Assembly: GCA_039720395.1 (NCBI GenBank) | Contig: CM077832.1 | Span: 32,746,853-32,810,852 of the forward strand | DNA length: 64,000 nucleotides | Direction: 5' to 3' | Origin: Liquidambar formosana | Lineage: Eukaryota > Streptophyta > Magnoliopsida > Saxifragales > Altingiaceae | Shown here: piece by piece, positions 38,401 to 47,814 of the stretch | How the letters are laid out: each line of letters starts with the position of its first letter | How positions within the stretch are numbered: position 1 is the first letter of the stretch | Position numbers and translations under genes: made by a program | Notes under the pieces: generated by a model | Databases searched by the model: none | Seen by the model: the letters and a program-made list of their open reading frames with translations, nothing else | What the model was told of the DNA's origin: nothing

Positions 38401-39165
38401 AGAAAGAGAAATTGCAGGATAATACCCATGTCCAGGTCTCATCTTGCGAATGCCGTGAAATGCCACACCAAGTGATACACCATTCCTATAGAATGAAATC
38501 TTATCACATTCCAAATCTATGCAGCACCCAATGACGTCACCAACAACCCATGACTGACCATATGGCTCAGCATCCTTATTCCATTTGTTGACCCGTCTCC
38601 CATCAAACGCATATGAATCATCAGCATCCCCTACACCCTTTTGGTCAGTGAAGGGGCAAGAATGGGTTGCCCATCCAAGCTGCTGTATACCAGAAGTTTC
38701 TAAAATCACTTCATACATCCATTTCCCTTTCCATACACAAGCATTAGCCCTCGCACTACTGAACATGGCCAGGCTCTCCACAAGCAAAGGCGGTTTGACA
38801 ATTCGAATCTCACCGCAGATGCTGGACTCTTTGATTGCAACAGTGTGGGGTCCACATCCATTATCAATAACACACATTCCATCTCGATTACTAACAAGAG
38901 CATCTGAATTCACATGAACCCTCAAGAAGTCTTTCTTTATTATAGAGCGAATTACACTAGTGTCAATTGGACTAGTCAACAGACCAATTGATTTGTAAGG
39001 GAGATCAAATATGTGTTCAAGAGTACGCTCCACAGACTGGTGACCAAAATCATCACAATAGGAAACAAGACGATTTTTTGAAGAACTTGCTTTCCTATCC
39101 TCACCATTCAAGATGACGGCCAACCCAGAAGAAAGCCCACCCATCCGTAGGCCGTCTTCTGCCAT
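15701..39165 (-). CDS. RKP: E3 ubiquitin-protein ligase RKP (KPC1 homologue), with apparent frameshift in coding exon 7
   Basis: Ten coding exons: 37669-39165, 36212-37039, 31094-31254, 29196-29334, 24147-24230, 17787-18068, 17544-17676, 16832-17031, 16145-16349 and 15701-16003. Together they encode 1276 codons (if one extra base is discounted), against about 1280 in Arabidopsis RKP. Residues 146-266 are a SPRY domain (core around CVWKGKWMYEVILETSG, then DKISFYRNG and GYYPAISL). Residues 1224-1262 are a C-terminal RING (CCIC, PCSHKSCFGC, CPRCFFC). RKP is the plant relative of mammalian KPC1, which ubiquitylates the CDK inhibitor p27; plant RKP acts on KRP inhibitors. The start is taken at 39165 (MAEDG) because family members begin there; an in-frame ATG lies 5 codons upstream. 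All junctions are GT..AG, one with the weaker donor GTCAGT (exon 16145-16349). Exon 17544-17676 is 133 bp where 132 are needed: GAAGAAATTATTC replaces the expected EELF coding. Either the allele is broken or the base is an error. Confidence 0.93.
16578..16683. repeat. 36-bp tandem repeat in RKP intron (16350-16831)
   Basis: Three units (16578-16613, 16614-16649, 16650-about 16683) starting ACAATATTTTGTAGCAATAA. The first two are identical; the third has two changes and a degenerate end. Confidence 0.9.
19908..20910. mobile_element. Non-autonomous MULE-like element with CTCGG-rich terminal repeats
   Basis: About 1.0 kb, flanked by the perfect 9-bp direct repeat CACCCCACC (19899-19907 and 20911-20919). 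The left end (ATGGTTCAAAGTCTCGG) and the reverse complement of the right end (CATGATTCGAAGTCTCGG) are inverted repeats and continue for about 80 bp as CTCGGTC/CTCGTC-rich sequence. Nine-base duplications and long TIRs are the Mutator hallmark. The overlapping frames inside (20430-21066) are low-complexity by-products. No transposase is seen. Confidence 0.75.
21220..22405. mobile_element. Possible TIR element with GATACG/CGTATC-rich ends
   Basis: The left part (21220-21380) is rich in GATACG and CGTATC words (for example ATATCGGATACCGATACG), and the right part (22300-22405) contains their complements (CATATCGTATCC, CATATCCGTATCTGTGCTT). This suggests long degenerate inverted repeats of a kind common in plant genomes. 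I could not find a target duplication, so the borders are approximate. Confidence 0.4.
22475..22692 (+). mobile_element. tRNA-derived SINE with intact target-site duplication
   Basis: About 218 bp in plus orientation (antisense to RKP). A Pol III box A-like block (GGTAGCCTAGTTGGCAAGG) lies near 22485-22503 and box B GGTTCGATTCC at 22541-22551. The body is tRNA-unrelated GC-rich sequence, and the element ends in a poly(A) tail at about 22678-22692. It is bracketed by a 19-bp perfect direct repeat, AAAAGAAGCCCTGCTCCTA, at 22456-22474 and 22693-22711. The perfect duplication implies a recent insertion. I cannot name the SINE family with confidence. Confidence 0.92.
24231..29195. other. RKP intron of 5.0 kb, no gene supported
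   Basis: GT..AG intron. The stretch 25300-26170 is less AT-rich, contains an imperfect duplication (TCTTGGATTGCTGACTCAAG, twice near 25489-25547) and looks like part of an LTR retrotransposon leader, but no diagnostic domain is present. 27190-27960 and 28250-28740 carry only short random frames. Confidence 0.5.
31926..33130. mobile_element. Nested LINE fragments in opposite orientation (RKP intron 31255-36211)
   Basis: On the minus strand, 33020 down to about 32130 encodes the tail of a plant L1-type ORF2, with the zf-RVT-like pieces FSVKSYY, VPSKVAFFPWL and a CIWKERNLRTFE motif, then the 3' UTR with GGGCTTTGCCCTTTTGCTTC typical of plant LINEs. On the plus strand, the flanks 31926-32115 (ending TFSVKSF) and about 33040-33130 (LAPSKVAFFAW) are two halves of a similar LINE segment in the opposite direction. 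The minus-strand copy therefore appears inserted into an older plus-strand copy. Both are 5' truncated and full of stops. Confidence 0.65.
33480..33860 (+). mobile_element. Ty3/gypsy reverse transcriptase remnant
   Basis: Across several frames the plus strand reads the RT core in order: ANIVPVTKKDGKV, FKKLNKASPK, then HIDILVDNTAGHSLLSFMDGFSGY, a WGTF-like segment and the FGLKNAG(V)TY segment. The conserved catalytic neighbourhood is altered and there are at least three frame changes, so it is inactive. No LTRs are visible around it. Confidence 0.75.
34364..35552. mobile_element. Non-autonomous Mutator-like element (1189 bp)
   Basis: Terminal inverted repeats of about 115 bp start GGGAAAATT on both ends and share AAAGAGTAATTACAAAGTG and the inner GCACTACAATTCA. 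The perfect 9-bp duplication TATAGTAAA flanks it (34355-34363 and 35553-35561). The interior has no long frame; it could include captured sequence, but I recognise none. It lies in RKP intron 31255-36211. Confidence 0.9.
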
Positions 39166-39925
39166 TTGTGAGAAGAACAAGCTCTACGTCGCGGAGTCAC
39201 AAAACACCAATAAAAATTTCAAGTTTAAATCGCCCAAAAATCCAAAGCAAATCAAGCCTTCGTAAATACCAATTAAATCCAAGCAATTATTAAAACCCTA
39301 ACAAACACCGATTCTCCTGATCCTGAAACTCCCACAAGTGCAACACATGAGACTTAAAAACAGATTCAATTTGTTTGTTTGTAAGAAACACATGGAAAAT
39401 AGAAGGAAATGAAAACCAAAACCTTATATATTCTGCTGTTTGGTTCACAAAAAAGTGAATTAATTAACTCAATTAAGTAAAGTAGTACAATTAGTTGTCT
39501 AAGTTCAGTCCAATTTCTCAATTTGTTCGGCTGCCAAGAAAACCAAGGAAAACAAAAAAGGAAATGAAAATCAAAACCTAATATATTCTGCTGTTTGGTT
39601 CACTAGAAAATGAAATAATCAACTCGATAAAGTCAAGTACAATTAGTTGTCTAAGTTTAGTTGAGCTTCTCATTTTCTTCAAAACTAAAGAGCAGAAAGC
39701 GTAAAACTACACATTTTTTTCTTTTCCTGAATTTTCCCGGCAACCAAACAGAGGGTAAAGGAAATGATTAAATAAACAAAAGCTGTAATAATCATATTAA
39801 TCAACAATTAGTACAATTAGTTGGCTGAGTTTAATACTAACGTAGATGCAAAACGAACACAAGTTTGCAAACATGCTTGAAGAAAATTATCATAATAATA
39901 ACAATAATCAATAAAACAGACTTAC

Positions 39926-40060
39926 AGAAGTTGTGATTTCATGATATTCTTCGTCCTTGAAACAGTAAAGGCGGCGGAGGCAGGCTAGGGTTCGCAGACG
40001 CCATTAATGGACACACTTTCAGAGAGAGAGAGAGAGAGAGAGGGATGGATTTGGCTTTCT
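39926..40060 (-). promoter_or_regulatory. RKP: RKP 5' UTR exon 1 and transcription start region
   Basis: A consensus donor (TTCT|GTAAGT at 39925/39926, minus strand) pairs with the acceptor at 39184 to remove a 742-bp intron from the 5' UTR. The exon contains a (CT)n tract on the minus strand (GA run on plus, 40021-40042), as often seen near plant start sites. The upstream limit is estimated. Confidence 0.6.
39939..40004 (-). CDS. Upstream ORF in the RKP 5' UTR (21 residues)
   Basis: ATG at 40004 (minus) opens a 21-codon frame starting MASANPSLPPPP and ending in TGA at 39939, entirely within UTR exon 1. A second upstream ATG at 39942 reads through the spliced junction to 39183 and overlaps the main start in another frame, ending about 45 bases inside the CDS. 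Both could reduce RKP translation. Their existence depends on the inferred UTR splice and transcription start. Confidence 0.45.
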   Translation of the reverse strand: MASANPSLPPPPLLFQGRRIS

Positions 40061-41540
40061 ATTCTATTTTTCGCCAGAACTATGGGAAGCGAACGAGCGA
40101 ACCACGCGGACAAACCAGCTCCGCCTCCACGCTGACTCGAACCCTAAAGAGGAAGTTAACCGACACGTGTCGAGCGCGTGTGGAGTGCACCGGTGGTTGA
40201 CGTGGCTGGTGTCACTAAAGTGCGCCCAGGGCACAAACCGCCCTTCGAATTTGGACCGCTGGACGCCGTTCTGTACCGTAACTCGGTCAATGGGGAATTG
40301 TTTATCTGTGGAAAGTCTTACGTATGACACTGGGACGGAAAGCAACAGTCTTTATACTTACGTGGCACTTGTATAGTGGTACATAACCACACTGGTCTTA
40401 CGAAGATGATGGGGAAGCATGATCAAACACCATCAGGTACACCAGTATGACAACTTTCTCCACATCTATTTTTTCCGGTGTTTATCCAAATGCATCAATC
40501 AGAAAAAACTCATCATAATTATTGAAAGAAATATTACTCCTATAAGAACACAACCTTAGGAAAAACTTTACCTGGAGTATTACGGCTGGCAAACATGACA
40601 TGGACATTCCATGTTCTTTTTTCAAACTGGGATCCATAAAATCAAATAATGTCAAGCACGTGTCTTTGTCATTTTCGCATACCACATTGTCAATGGAATT
40701 GATTTTTGACTTAAAAGAGCAAAACTGAATACAAGCTATACTGGTGAAGCAAATTAAGATAAATCAACAAGAAATAAATTAATTAATTAAAAATCACCTA
40801 AACTGCTTTGAAATTGAACTCAGGTACTAGCTCATGTTGAGTAGCTTTGAGCCGAGTGAGACACACACTAGCTATACATTGCCAGCTCTAGACTTTAAAC
40901 CGTGAAATAGAAGAGGCCATTCTACTACAAAGGGTGTGAGCAATTCCACCCAAGTTTTCCCCCGTAGTAATATTCCCCCACAATCGTATTGCACTTGGAA
41001 ACGCTACAGTACGCTAGGATGCGCACTCATGCCGCAAAGATTCCCCTCCTCTAATGCTAACAGTGACAGAAAGTGCGTAATGCGCACCAAGCGTGGACTA
41101 GAAGGAAAGGCGTTGCTTTCTCTCTCTCTCTCTCTCCGGTTTCGTCCTATGGGCCGTCTGCTACCTTTTCCACTCCCCACAGGGCGAGTCAAACTCGAAC
41201 TGTTTTTCACGGATTTATCTCAAATTCTCTTGGGAGGTGGCAGAAGAAATATCACCATACTCGCTGCCTCGTGTGGACAAGTGTTGACATAAGGGTGTTT
41301 AGGTCATTCCACATGACAGGTCATCTGGATTTGATAAAAAATGCCTGATGTTGAATGGTTTCCACAAGACGCACGTGCTCATTAAGGACGTTTTTAGTGG
41401 CAGTCATGAGACGTGGCGATCGCACGAGTAAAGATGTTAAAGTGCTAATTGTGTAACGGCACGTGGAACAATGAGGGCTTGGTTTCCCCCATCAAAAGTG
41501 TTTTTCACAATATATTAGCGTGCTGTAAAATTTTGTTTAT
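40060..41540. other. Region upstream of RKP, no gene supported
   Basis: Higher GC than the neighbours up to about 40330 (promoter side of RKP), then mixed sequence with a (CT)n run at 41118-41137. The overlapping frames at 40936-41348 lie on the CT repeat and lack protein-like features. Confidence 0.5.
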
Positions 41541-44202
41541 CAAATTAACTCCATCTAAGACTCCTTCTAAAAGGCATAATGCTTCTTCGGTGCTATTCAT
41601 CTTTTGTCTATTTTGAATAGTAAAAGAAAACGCAATTCCCTCTTGAACAAAACGACCCTGGGTTCTTCTTTTAAGCACTCTATGCTGTCAAAACGACATT
41701 ATTTAAGCACATCTCATATGGAAACACCGTCATTTTTTATTGGTTTTGTTTGTAACCCATGTGACTCATTGGGTGGAGTGCTATCCGATCAGTAAAACGC
41801 CACTTTTTTGTGCTATATCCGTCTGATGGGTTGTTTTTGCATCAGTTAAATGGTGGCGTTTTGGTTGTCTTTCAGTCTTCCTCCGTACATATGCCATCAT
41901 AAAGTCTTTGAGTGTAAGCCTTACCTGTCCCATGTGATGCGTCATTTGTTGTGCGCTCCTGGCAGCCGAAGATTGCATCTGGTCTTGACATGTTTGTACC
42001 GGCGACATTGACGAACAGCTGGGATGGGAATTGTTGTCGCATTGTTGTACCAGTTTCGTGGTTTAGAAGACAAGTTCTTTAGGGCTTTTGTTTTAGGGTT
42101 TGTATTTGGTTATTTGCTTTTCTTGGTTTGGGAATAGCTGCATTTCTTGCTTGGCAATCGGGTATGATTTTCCCCCATATGTTTAGAGGTTACTGATTTA
42201 TGTGCTGCTTTTTAAATGCTTGAGCCTTTATTTCCCCTGTTTAATTTATCGTTTGATATGATTCTTCTAGATATCTTGACCGATTATATAGTTTTTAGGG
42301 TTTAATGCTTAATCATGCATTTTTAAATTCTTATTTGAGTCATGACGCTTGTCCTGTTTAGGGTTTAATGATTAATAGTTCATCGGAAAGAAAATACATG
42401 TAAGCTTGATTTAGATTTATGCAGTTTGATAATATACATGTAAGTTTGATTTAGATTTATGTGCCTTTATACTTTAATCGTGCATTTTTAAACACTTCTT
42501 CGATAATTGTATTTTATTTTACCTTTTTTTTGGGGGGGGGGGGGTTGTTTAGTCGATAGGATTAAAACTGTTGTTTTTTTAGATCACTTACAGTTTAGCA
42601 GCTAAAACATTTTTTCTCCTATCTTTAGGCTTCAGAGTAAGGGAAGAGGCTTTCAGTCTATATTTTTCCCCTTTTTGTTTTGCTTACCTTATTATTGCGT
42701 GATAATTATGTGTTGGAAATGGGGCTTGGAACATGGTTATGTGATGATTGTCTGTAAAGGATGCATATGTAAAGTGAACAAAGGGAAGTAAAAATCAAGG
42801 AAAGGGATAGAAGGAACAGCGGACTAAGGTGAAAGTATAAATGTTTTTTCCTTCATTTTTATTTGTGTCATGTGGGGAGTTTCCCAATATGTGGGATTAG
42901 GGAATTTGATTTTCTTTATAGGTTTGATATGCCCTGTGAACTTACTTGTTATTGTGTGATAATTGTTTGCTGCATATGGGATTATTCTGTCTTTTTTTTT
43001 TTCCCCCTTTTAATTTATTTTTCCCTTGCAAACAAAATATATGTAAGTTTAATGTCAAATTTATCTCCTCTAAAACTCTTTTTAAAAGGCAGTATCTGTC
43101 CCTGGCATTGTTTACCTTTTGGCCTGATTCCTACATTTACAAAAATGTGTCCCTCTTTTGAATAAAGCGGCTCTCGGTTTCTCCTTTAAACACATTTAGC
43201 TGCTTTTGTTTATGGGTCATGCAATTCATCAGGTGAAGTGTTATTTGATCAGTGAAACGATGCCATTTTGTGGTGAACCAATACAAGGCCCATGTGATTT
43301 GCCAGGAAGGTTTACTTTGGATAAACAGCTAAATTTTGTCAGGTCTTTGAGTGTAAATGGTGCATATGTCGTATGATGTGTCATTTGCTGTGTGCTTTTA
43401 GCAATTGGAGGCTGTCTATTTGTGATCTTGGTATTTATTTACTGATGTAATTAATGAACGATTGTTATACAAGTGGAAAGATTTTTTGCTAAAAAAACAT
43501 ATATATAAACAACTTTTAAAGGTTGCTTTTGTTTTTGTAGGTTATACTTTTGAGAGGGGTGACACTATATACCATTAGTTATTTTTATTTTTTTTCCCAC
43601 CCTTTTTTTAAAAATCATTTCCCTGTAGAATTATATTTATTAAATGCTAATTTCTGTTGTGATTCATTTTAGACGTTTTTTTTTTTTAATTTTATAAAAG
43701 CCCTTTTGCTTGGTGGCCAACTATGGTTCTTCTTCTTTTTCTTCATTTTTGGCTAGCTACTTTTGGATTTTAATTAATTTTTTCATACTTTGTGCTTTCC
43801 TTAGGTCAACATGGGCATGTGGGTGGGATTAGGGTTTATCATGGATTTTTTATTTTTGCTAAAATTTATTTTTATTATTTTTCTTTAATGTTTGATATTC
43901 TTATAGGTGTAACTTACAGCCTGCTTCTTTGTTGTTTCATTGTGTTTAATGACTTTTAAAATTTTTTCCATGTAGTTATAAGCTATTGTGTATTCTATGA
44001 ATTTGTTTTCTTTGTTCTATTTACAAATATTGAAACCTCCATTAGTCGTTATGTAGTATGGGAGTCCTGAGGGTTTAACTGAGGAATGATGCTTTTTTAA
44101 AGCTTCATTTCTTTGATAAGTTTAATTGCTTGCTGCATTTGGGGTAATTGTGTTTGTTTTTATTTTATTTTTATTTTTCCCTTGCAAACAAAATATATCT
44201 AA

Positions 44203-44757
44203 TCTAATCTAAGAGTCCTTTTAAAAGGCAGAATGCCCTGCTTTCATTTTATAGCTTTTACCATTTTGTTTTGCTTAGCTTATTATTGTGTGATGATTAC
44301 ATGTTTTCAAGCCATGAGGTTTGTCCTGTTTAAGGTTCAATAGTTAATAATTTATCCTAGAGGGAATAAATGTAAGCTTGATTTAGATTTACACACTTTG
44401 ATAATATACATGTAGGTTTTTTTTAGACTTATATACTTTTATGTTTGTAAGTTTGATTTAGATTTATGTGCTTTGATAATATATCTAAGAGTCCTTTTAA
44501 AAGGCAGAATGCCCTGCTTTCATTTTATAGCTTTTCCCTTTTTTTTTGCTTTATTGTGTGATAATTACATGTTTTCGATCCATGAGGTTTGTCCTGTTTA
44601 GGGTTCAATGGTTAATAATTTATCCTAGAGAGAATACATGTAAGCTTGATTTAGATTTACATACTTTGATAATATACATGTAGGTTTTTTTTTTTACACT
44701 TATATACTTTTATGTTTGTAAGTTTCATTTAGATTTATGTGCTTTGATAATATACCT
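44203..44757 (+). repeat. Tandem duplication of about 278 bp
   Basis: 44203-44480 and 44482-44757 are close copies, both running from ATCTAAGAGTCCTTTTAAAA through GAGGTTTGTCCTGTTTA and TTAATAATTTATCCTAGAG to GTGCTTTGATAATATA. High identity shows this step is younger than the surrounding repeats. Confidence 0.85.
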
Positions 44758-45848
44758 GCAAGTTTGATTTAGATTTATGCACTTTTATAATATGTGAGGG
44801 GGGAAAAAAACATCTGCATTTTTTTTTCTTGTTACATTTGTGTACTTTGATATAAGGGAGTAGGGAAAAATCCGGGCTTTTTTTTTGTTATTATAAAAAA
44901 ATAATAATAATAAAAATGAAAGCAAGAAATAAGAGAATAATAAACGAATAAATGAGAGCAGATAAAAATGTAAATGAAGCATAAAAAAATAAAATAAAAT
45001 TGAGCAATATAGGTTATTATTATGTAATGATTGCGAAAAACAGGCGAATAAAAGAGGAAGAAAGGGAAAATGATAAATAGTAAGGTAAGGGAATAATAGA
45101 CAAATTTTTTATCTCCTTTTTTTTTTAATCTTTTTTTTAGGATGGAGAGGGAGAAGAGGGTTTGTTGTTTGGTTGATAGGATTAAAGCAGTTGGTTTTTC
45201 AAATTAATTACAGTTTAAGAGCTAGACCTTTTTTTGTCCTATTTTTAGGTTTGAGAGCAAGGGAAGGGGCATTCAATATATAGTTTTTCTCTTTTTGTTT
45301 TGTTTAGCTTATTATTGCGTGATAAATGTGTGTTGCAAATGGGGTTTGGAACATGGTTATGTTATAATTGTGCGTATGATATGCATATAAAAGGTGAATG
45401 AAGGGAAGTAACAAAGAAGAAAAATGATAGAAGGAATAGTTCACTAAGGCGAAAATATAAATGTTTTTTTTCTTTGTTTTTATTTTTATTATGTAGGGAG
45501 TTTTCATATACGTGTGATTAGGGAATATGATTTTCTCTATAGGCTTGATATACCTTGTGAACTTGCTTATTATTGTGTGATAATTACTTGTTGCATATGG
45601 GGTAATTGTGTTTTTGTTTGTGTTTTTTCTTTTTTTTTCCTTGCAAACAAAAAATATCTAATCTAATCTAAGAGCCCTTTTAAAAGGCAGAATGCATTGC
45701 TTTCAGTTTATAACTTTTCCCTTTTTGTTTTGCTTAGCTTATTATTGTGTGATAGTTACATGTTGCAAATGAGGTTTGGAGCATGGTTCTGTGATGATTG
45801 TGTGTTGAGGATACTTATGTAAGGTGAGCGAAGGGGAGTAAAAAAAAA

Positions 45849-46963
45849 GGGTAAAATGCAAAAAACCCCCTTCTATTATTACCCATTTTTCAACTTACCC
45901 CCCTCTATTAAAAAACTCATCAAAAAACCCCCTATACTGTCTCAGTGGGGTACGCCGTTAACAGCGAAGCGAAAAGTCCATTTTACCCTTGTACGGAAAT
46001 GATTAAAATATTAATATTTGAGTTTTTAAAAATGTTTTTAAAACATATTTATGAAATGACGATTTTACCCTTAAATCCCCCTCACGTTCTCCTCTCTCTC
46101 TTGAATGTTCGGCCTTCAGACGATCTGGCTTCTCTTTGCCGGCAACACGATGCCGTTACTCTCCCTCATCTCTCGTCGGAGGTCTCCCTTTTTTTTCCCT
46201 TTTATTTTTTCCTCTTTCTCTTTAAGCTAGAGAACCGTAAGCTCATGGGTTCATCTTCTAACTAGTTGGGGATTTGCATCGGTTGACATAATCACCAAAT
46301 TCGTGCGGATCAAACCAAACTCAAAACTCGCATCTCACCAAAATACACTTACAAACTACTTGGTGAACCTCAATTTCTAGTGTATCAACATTGTCACACT
46401 ATCAAAACCAGGCAAAAAAAACTAATTTGAATTCGAATTTCACTGTATGAGAATGAAACAAACCAGATCGAACGCATAACAGCGCAAGAACAGGGCTTTC
46501 TTCCCCGTCTGATCCCGAACCATGTGAGTAGCCCTCTTATACTCCCTGCAATCGAAGTAAGACTTAGCCAAAAGGTAACAATCATTGTCCACCGCATCGT
46601 CTTCCTCGTGCACCGGAATGTTAACATATGAAACACCGGTTGTCGGCATAACAGTAAACTCGATGGTCCGATACTTTCGGCGAATGCTGGAACTTCCTTG
46701 CTGGAACTCGGTGTTCAACGGTGTGAACTTCGACGGGTCTTGCTCGAAAAGTAATAGTCACAGACGAAATCAGGTAAAAACCAAATCAAAGATCGAAACT
46801 TGAAATTCAAATAGAGAGAAGAAGAGGGGTACGAGTGATTGGGCATTTAGGGTTTTGGATTTGGTACAATTTGGAGGCGGAGTAGAGGCAGTGATCGCTG
46901 AGCTGATGGATTGCAATTCAAAGCTTGCTTCTGCAACTCGCTTTTGAACTCATCAATGGCTTC

Positions 46964-47002
<39 letters not shown>

Positions 47003-47814
47003 CTCTCTTTAGATGGGTTTGGTAGAGGAAAGCCCCACGGTTTTGGTTCTTTGGATTCGAGGGAGGGTGGTCTGGCTCTTGCGTTTGTGTTTGCGTTTGC
47101 GTTTGAGTTTGATTAAGGGTCCGGAGGTGCTACGTCCATGGATATCGGCATGAGGAAAACTGGCAAAAAGAAAAATAAACCCAGCACATTTTCGTCTCTG
47201 TAATCAACCCAGCACTTTCGTCTCTGCAATCAACCCACCACGGCAATATCTTTTCTTGCTTCAATTCCATCACTAGCGACCATCTTCAGCGCCGTCTGAA
47301 TCGAACCAGATCTCCTTGCCGTTGGATTTGCCGGCGAATCCTTACCATTAAAAGCCCTCCTACCGGCGAAAGCTTTCCATAAAAAAATAAAAAATAAAAA
47401 ATAAAAATTGCTAAAGACCGTCGCAGTCTTCGTGAGGCAACACAAGCCGCCACCGTAAAGATTTCCCAACTGTCATTAACCCACCATCGCACCCTCATCG
47501 GTCCATCATCCATCAAACCAGACCAAACCGAATTCAACGCCGTTGTGAACTCACTAGCCAACTGCAAAGTCACATCAGGTGAGGGTATTTTCGTCCCTAC
47601 AGTGTATAGAAGGGCATATTAGTCATAAAATGTTGCTAATGGTATTACGTGCCAATCACGTGATTAATTTCCGTTATTTTCCCTAATGGCAACTGGACAG
47701 GGGGGGTTTTTGTCAACCCTACATAATATGTGGGGTTTTTTGATGGGTTTTTTTATTAGAGGGGGGTAAGTTGCAAAATGGGTAATAATAAGAGGGGTTT
47801 TTTGCATTTTACCC
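45849..47814. mobile_element. Pack-MULE carrying an APC8 gene fragment
   Basis: 1966 bp bounded by inverted repeats of about 90 bp: the left end reads GGGTAAAATGCAAAAAACCC and the right end is its reverse complement, with further pairing through ATTATTACCCATTTT and CAACTTACCCCCCTCTA. Nine A residues on the left (45840-45848) and the A run beginning at 47815 are consistent with a 9-bp duplication, though a homopolymer cannot prove it. The element splits a repeat unit that is uninterrupted at 42770-42860, which independently supports insertion. The inside is GC-richer than the flanks and contains the captured APC8 fragment; another segment (47286-47573, minus frame) may be a second capture I do not recognise. 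No transposase. Confidence 0.88.
46440..46953 (-). pseudogene. Captured 5' fragment of APC8/CDC23 (anaphase-promoting complex subunit 8)
   Basis: From an ATG at 46953 the minus strand reads MSSKASCRSKL, a TGA where Arg/Arg-like coding is expected, then IAIHQLSDHCLYSASK, the start of plant APC8. An intron-like stretch follows, then (about 46740 to 46440) EQDPSKFTP, FQQGSSSIRRKYRT, EEDDAVDNDCYLLAKSYFDC and REYKRA-type sequence, which is the APC8 N-terminal part before the TPR repeats. It stops at 46440 with LILIQ-type intron read-through. Two exons and the intron are retained, so it was captured as DNA, not via cDNA. The early stop and missing TPRs make it non-functional as APC8. APC8 is a scaffold TPR subunit of the cell-cycle ubiquitin ligase. 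Confidence 0.85.

Noticed and set aside
39166..39180. RKP start five codons upstream (MFFSQ)
   Set aside because: Family members start at MAEDG; the upstream ATG lies right after the inferred UTR acceptor and adds no conserved residues.
40936..41348. 118- and 91-codon frames
   Set aside because: Overlapping frames on a CT repeat, with no recognisable domain and no splice or promoter context.
46585..47116. Plus-strand frames inside the Pack-MULE
   Set aside because: They are the antisense of the captured APC8 fragment and a CT repeat.
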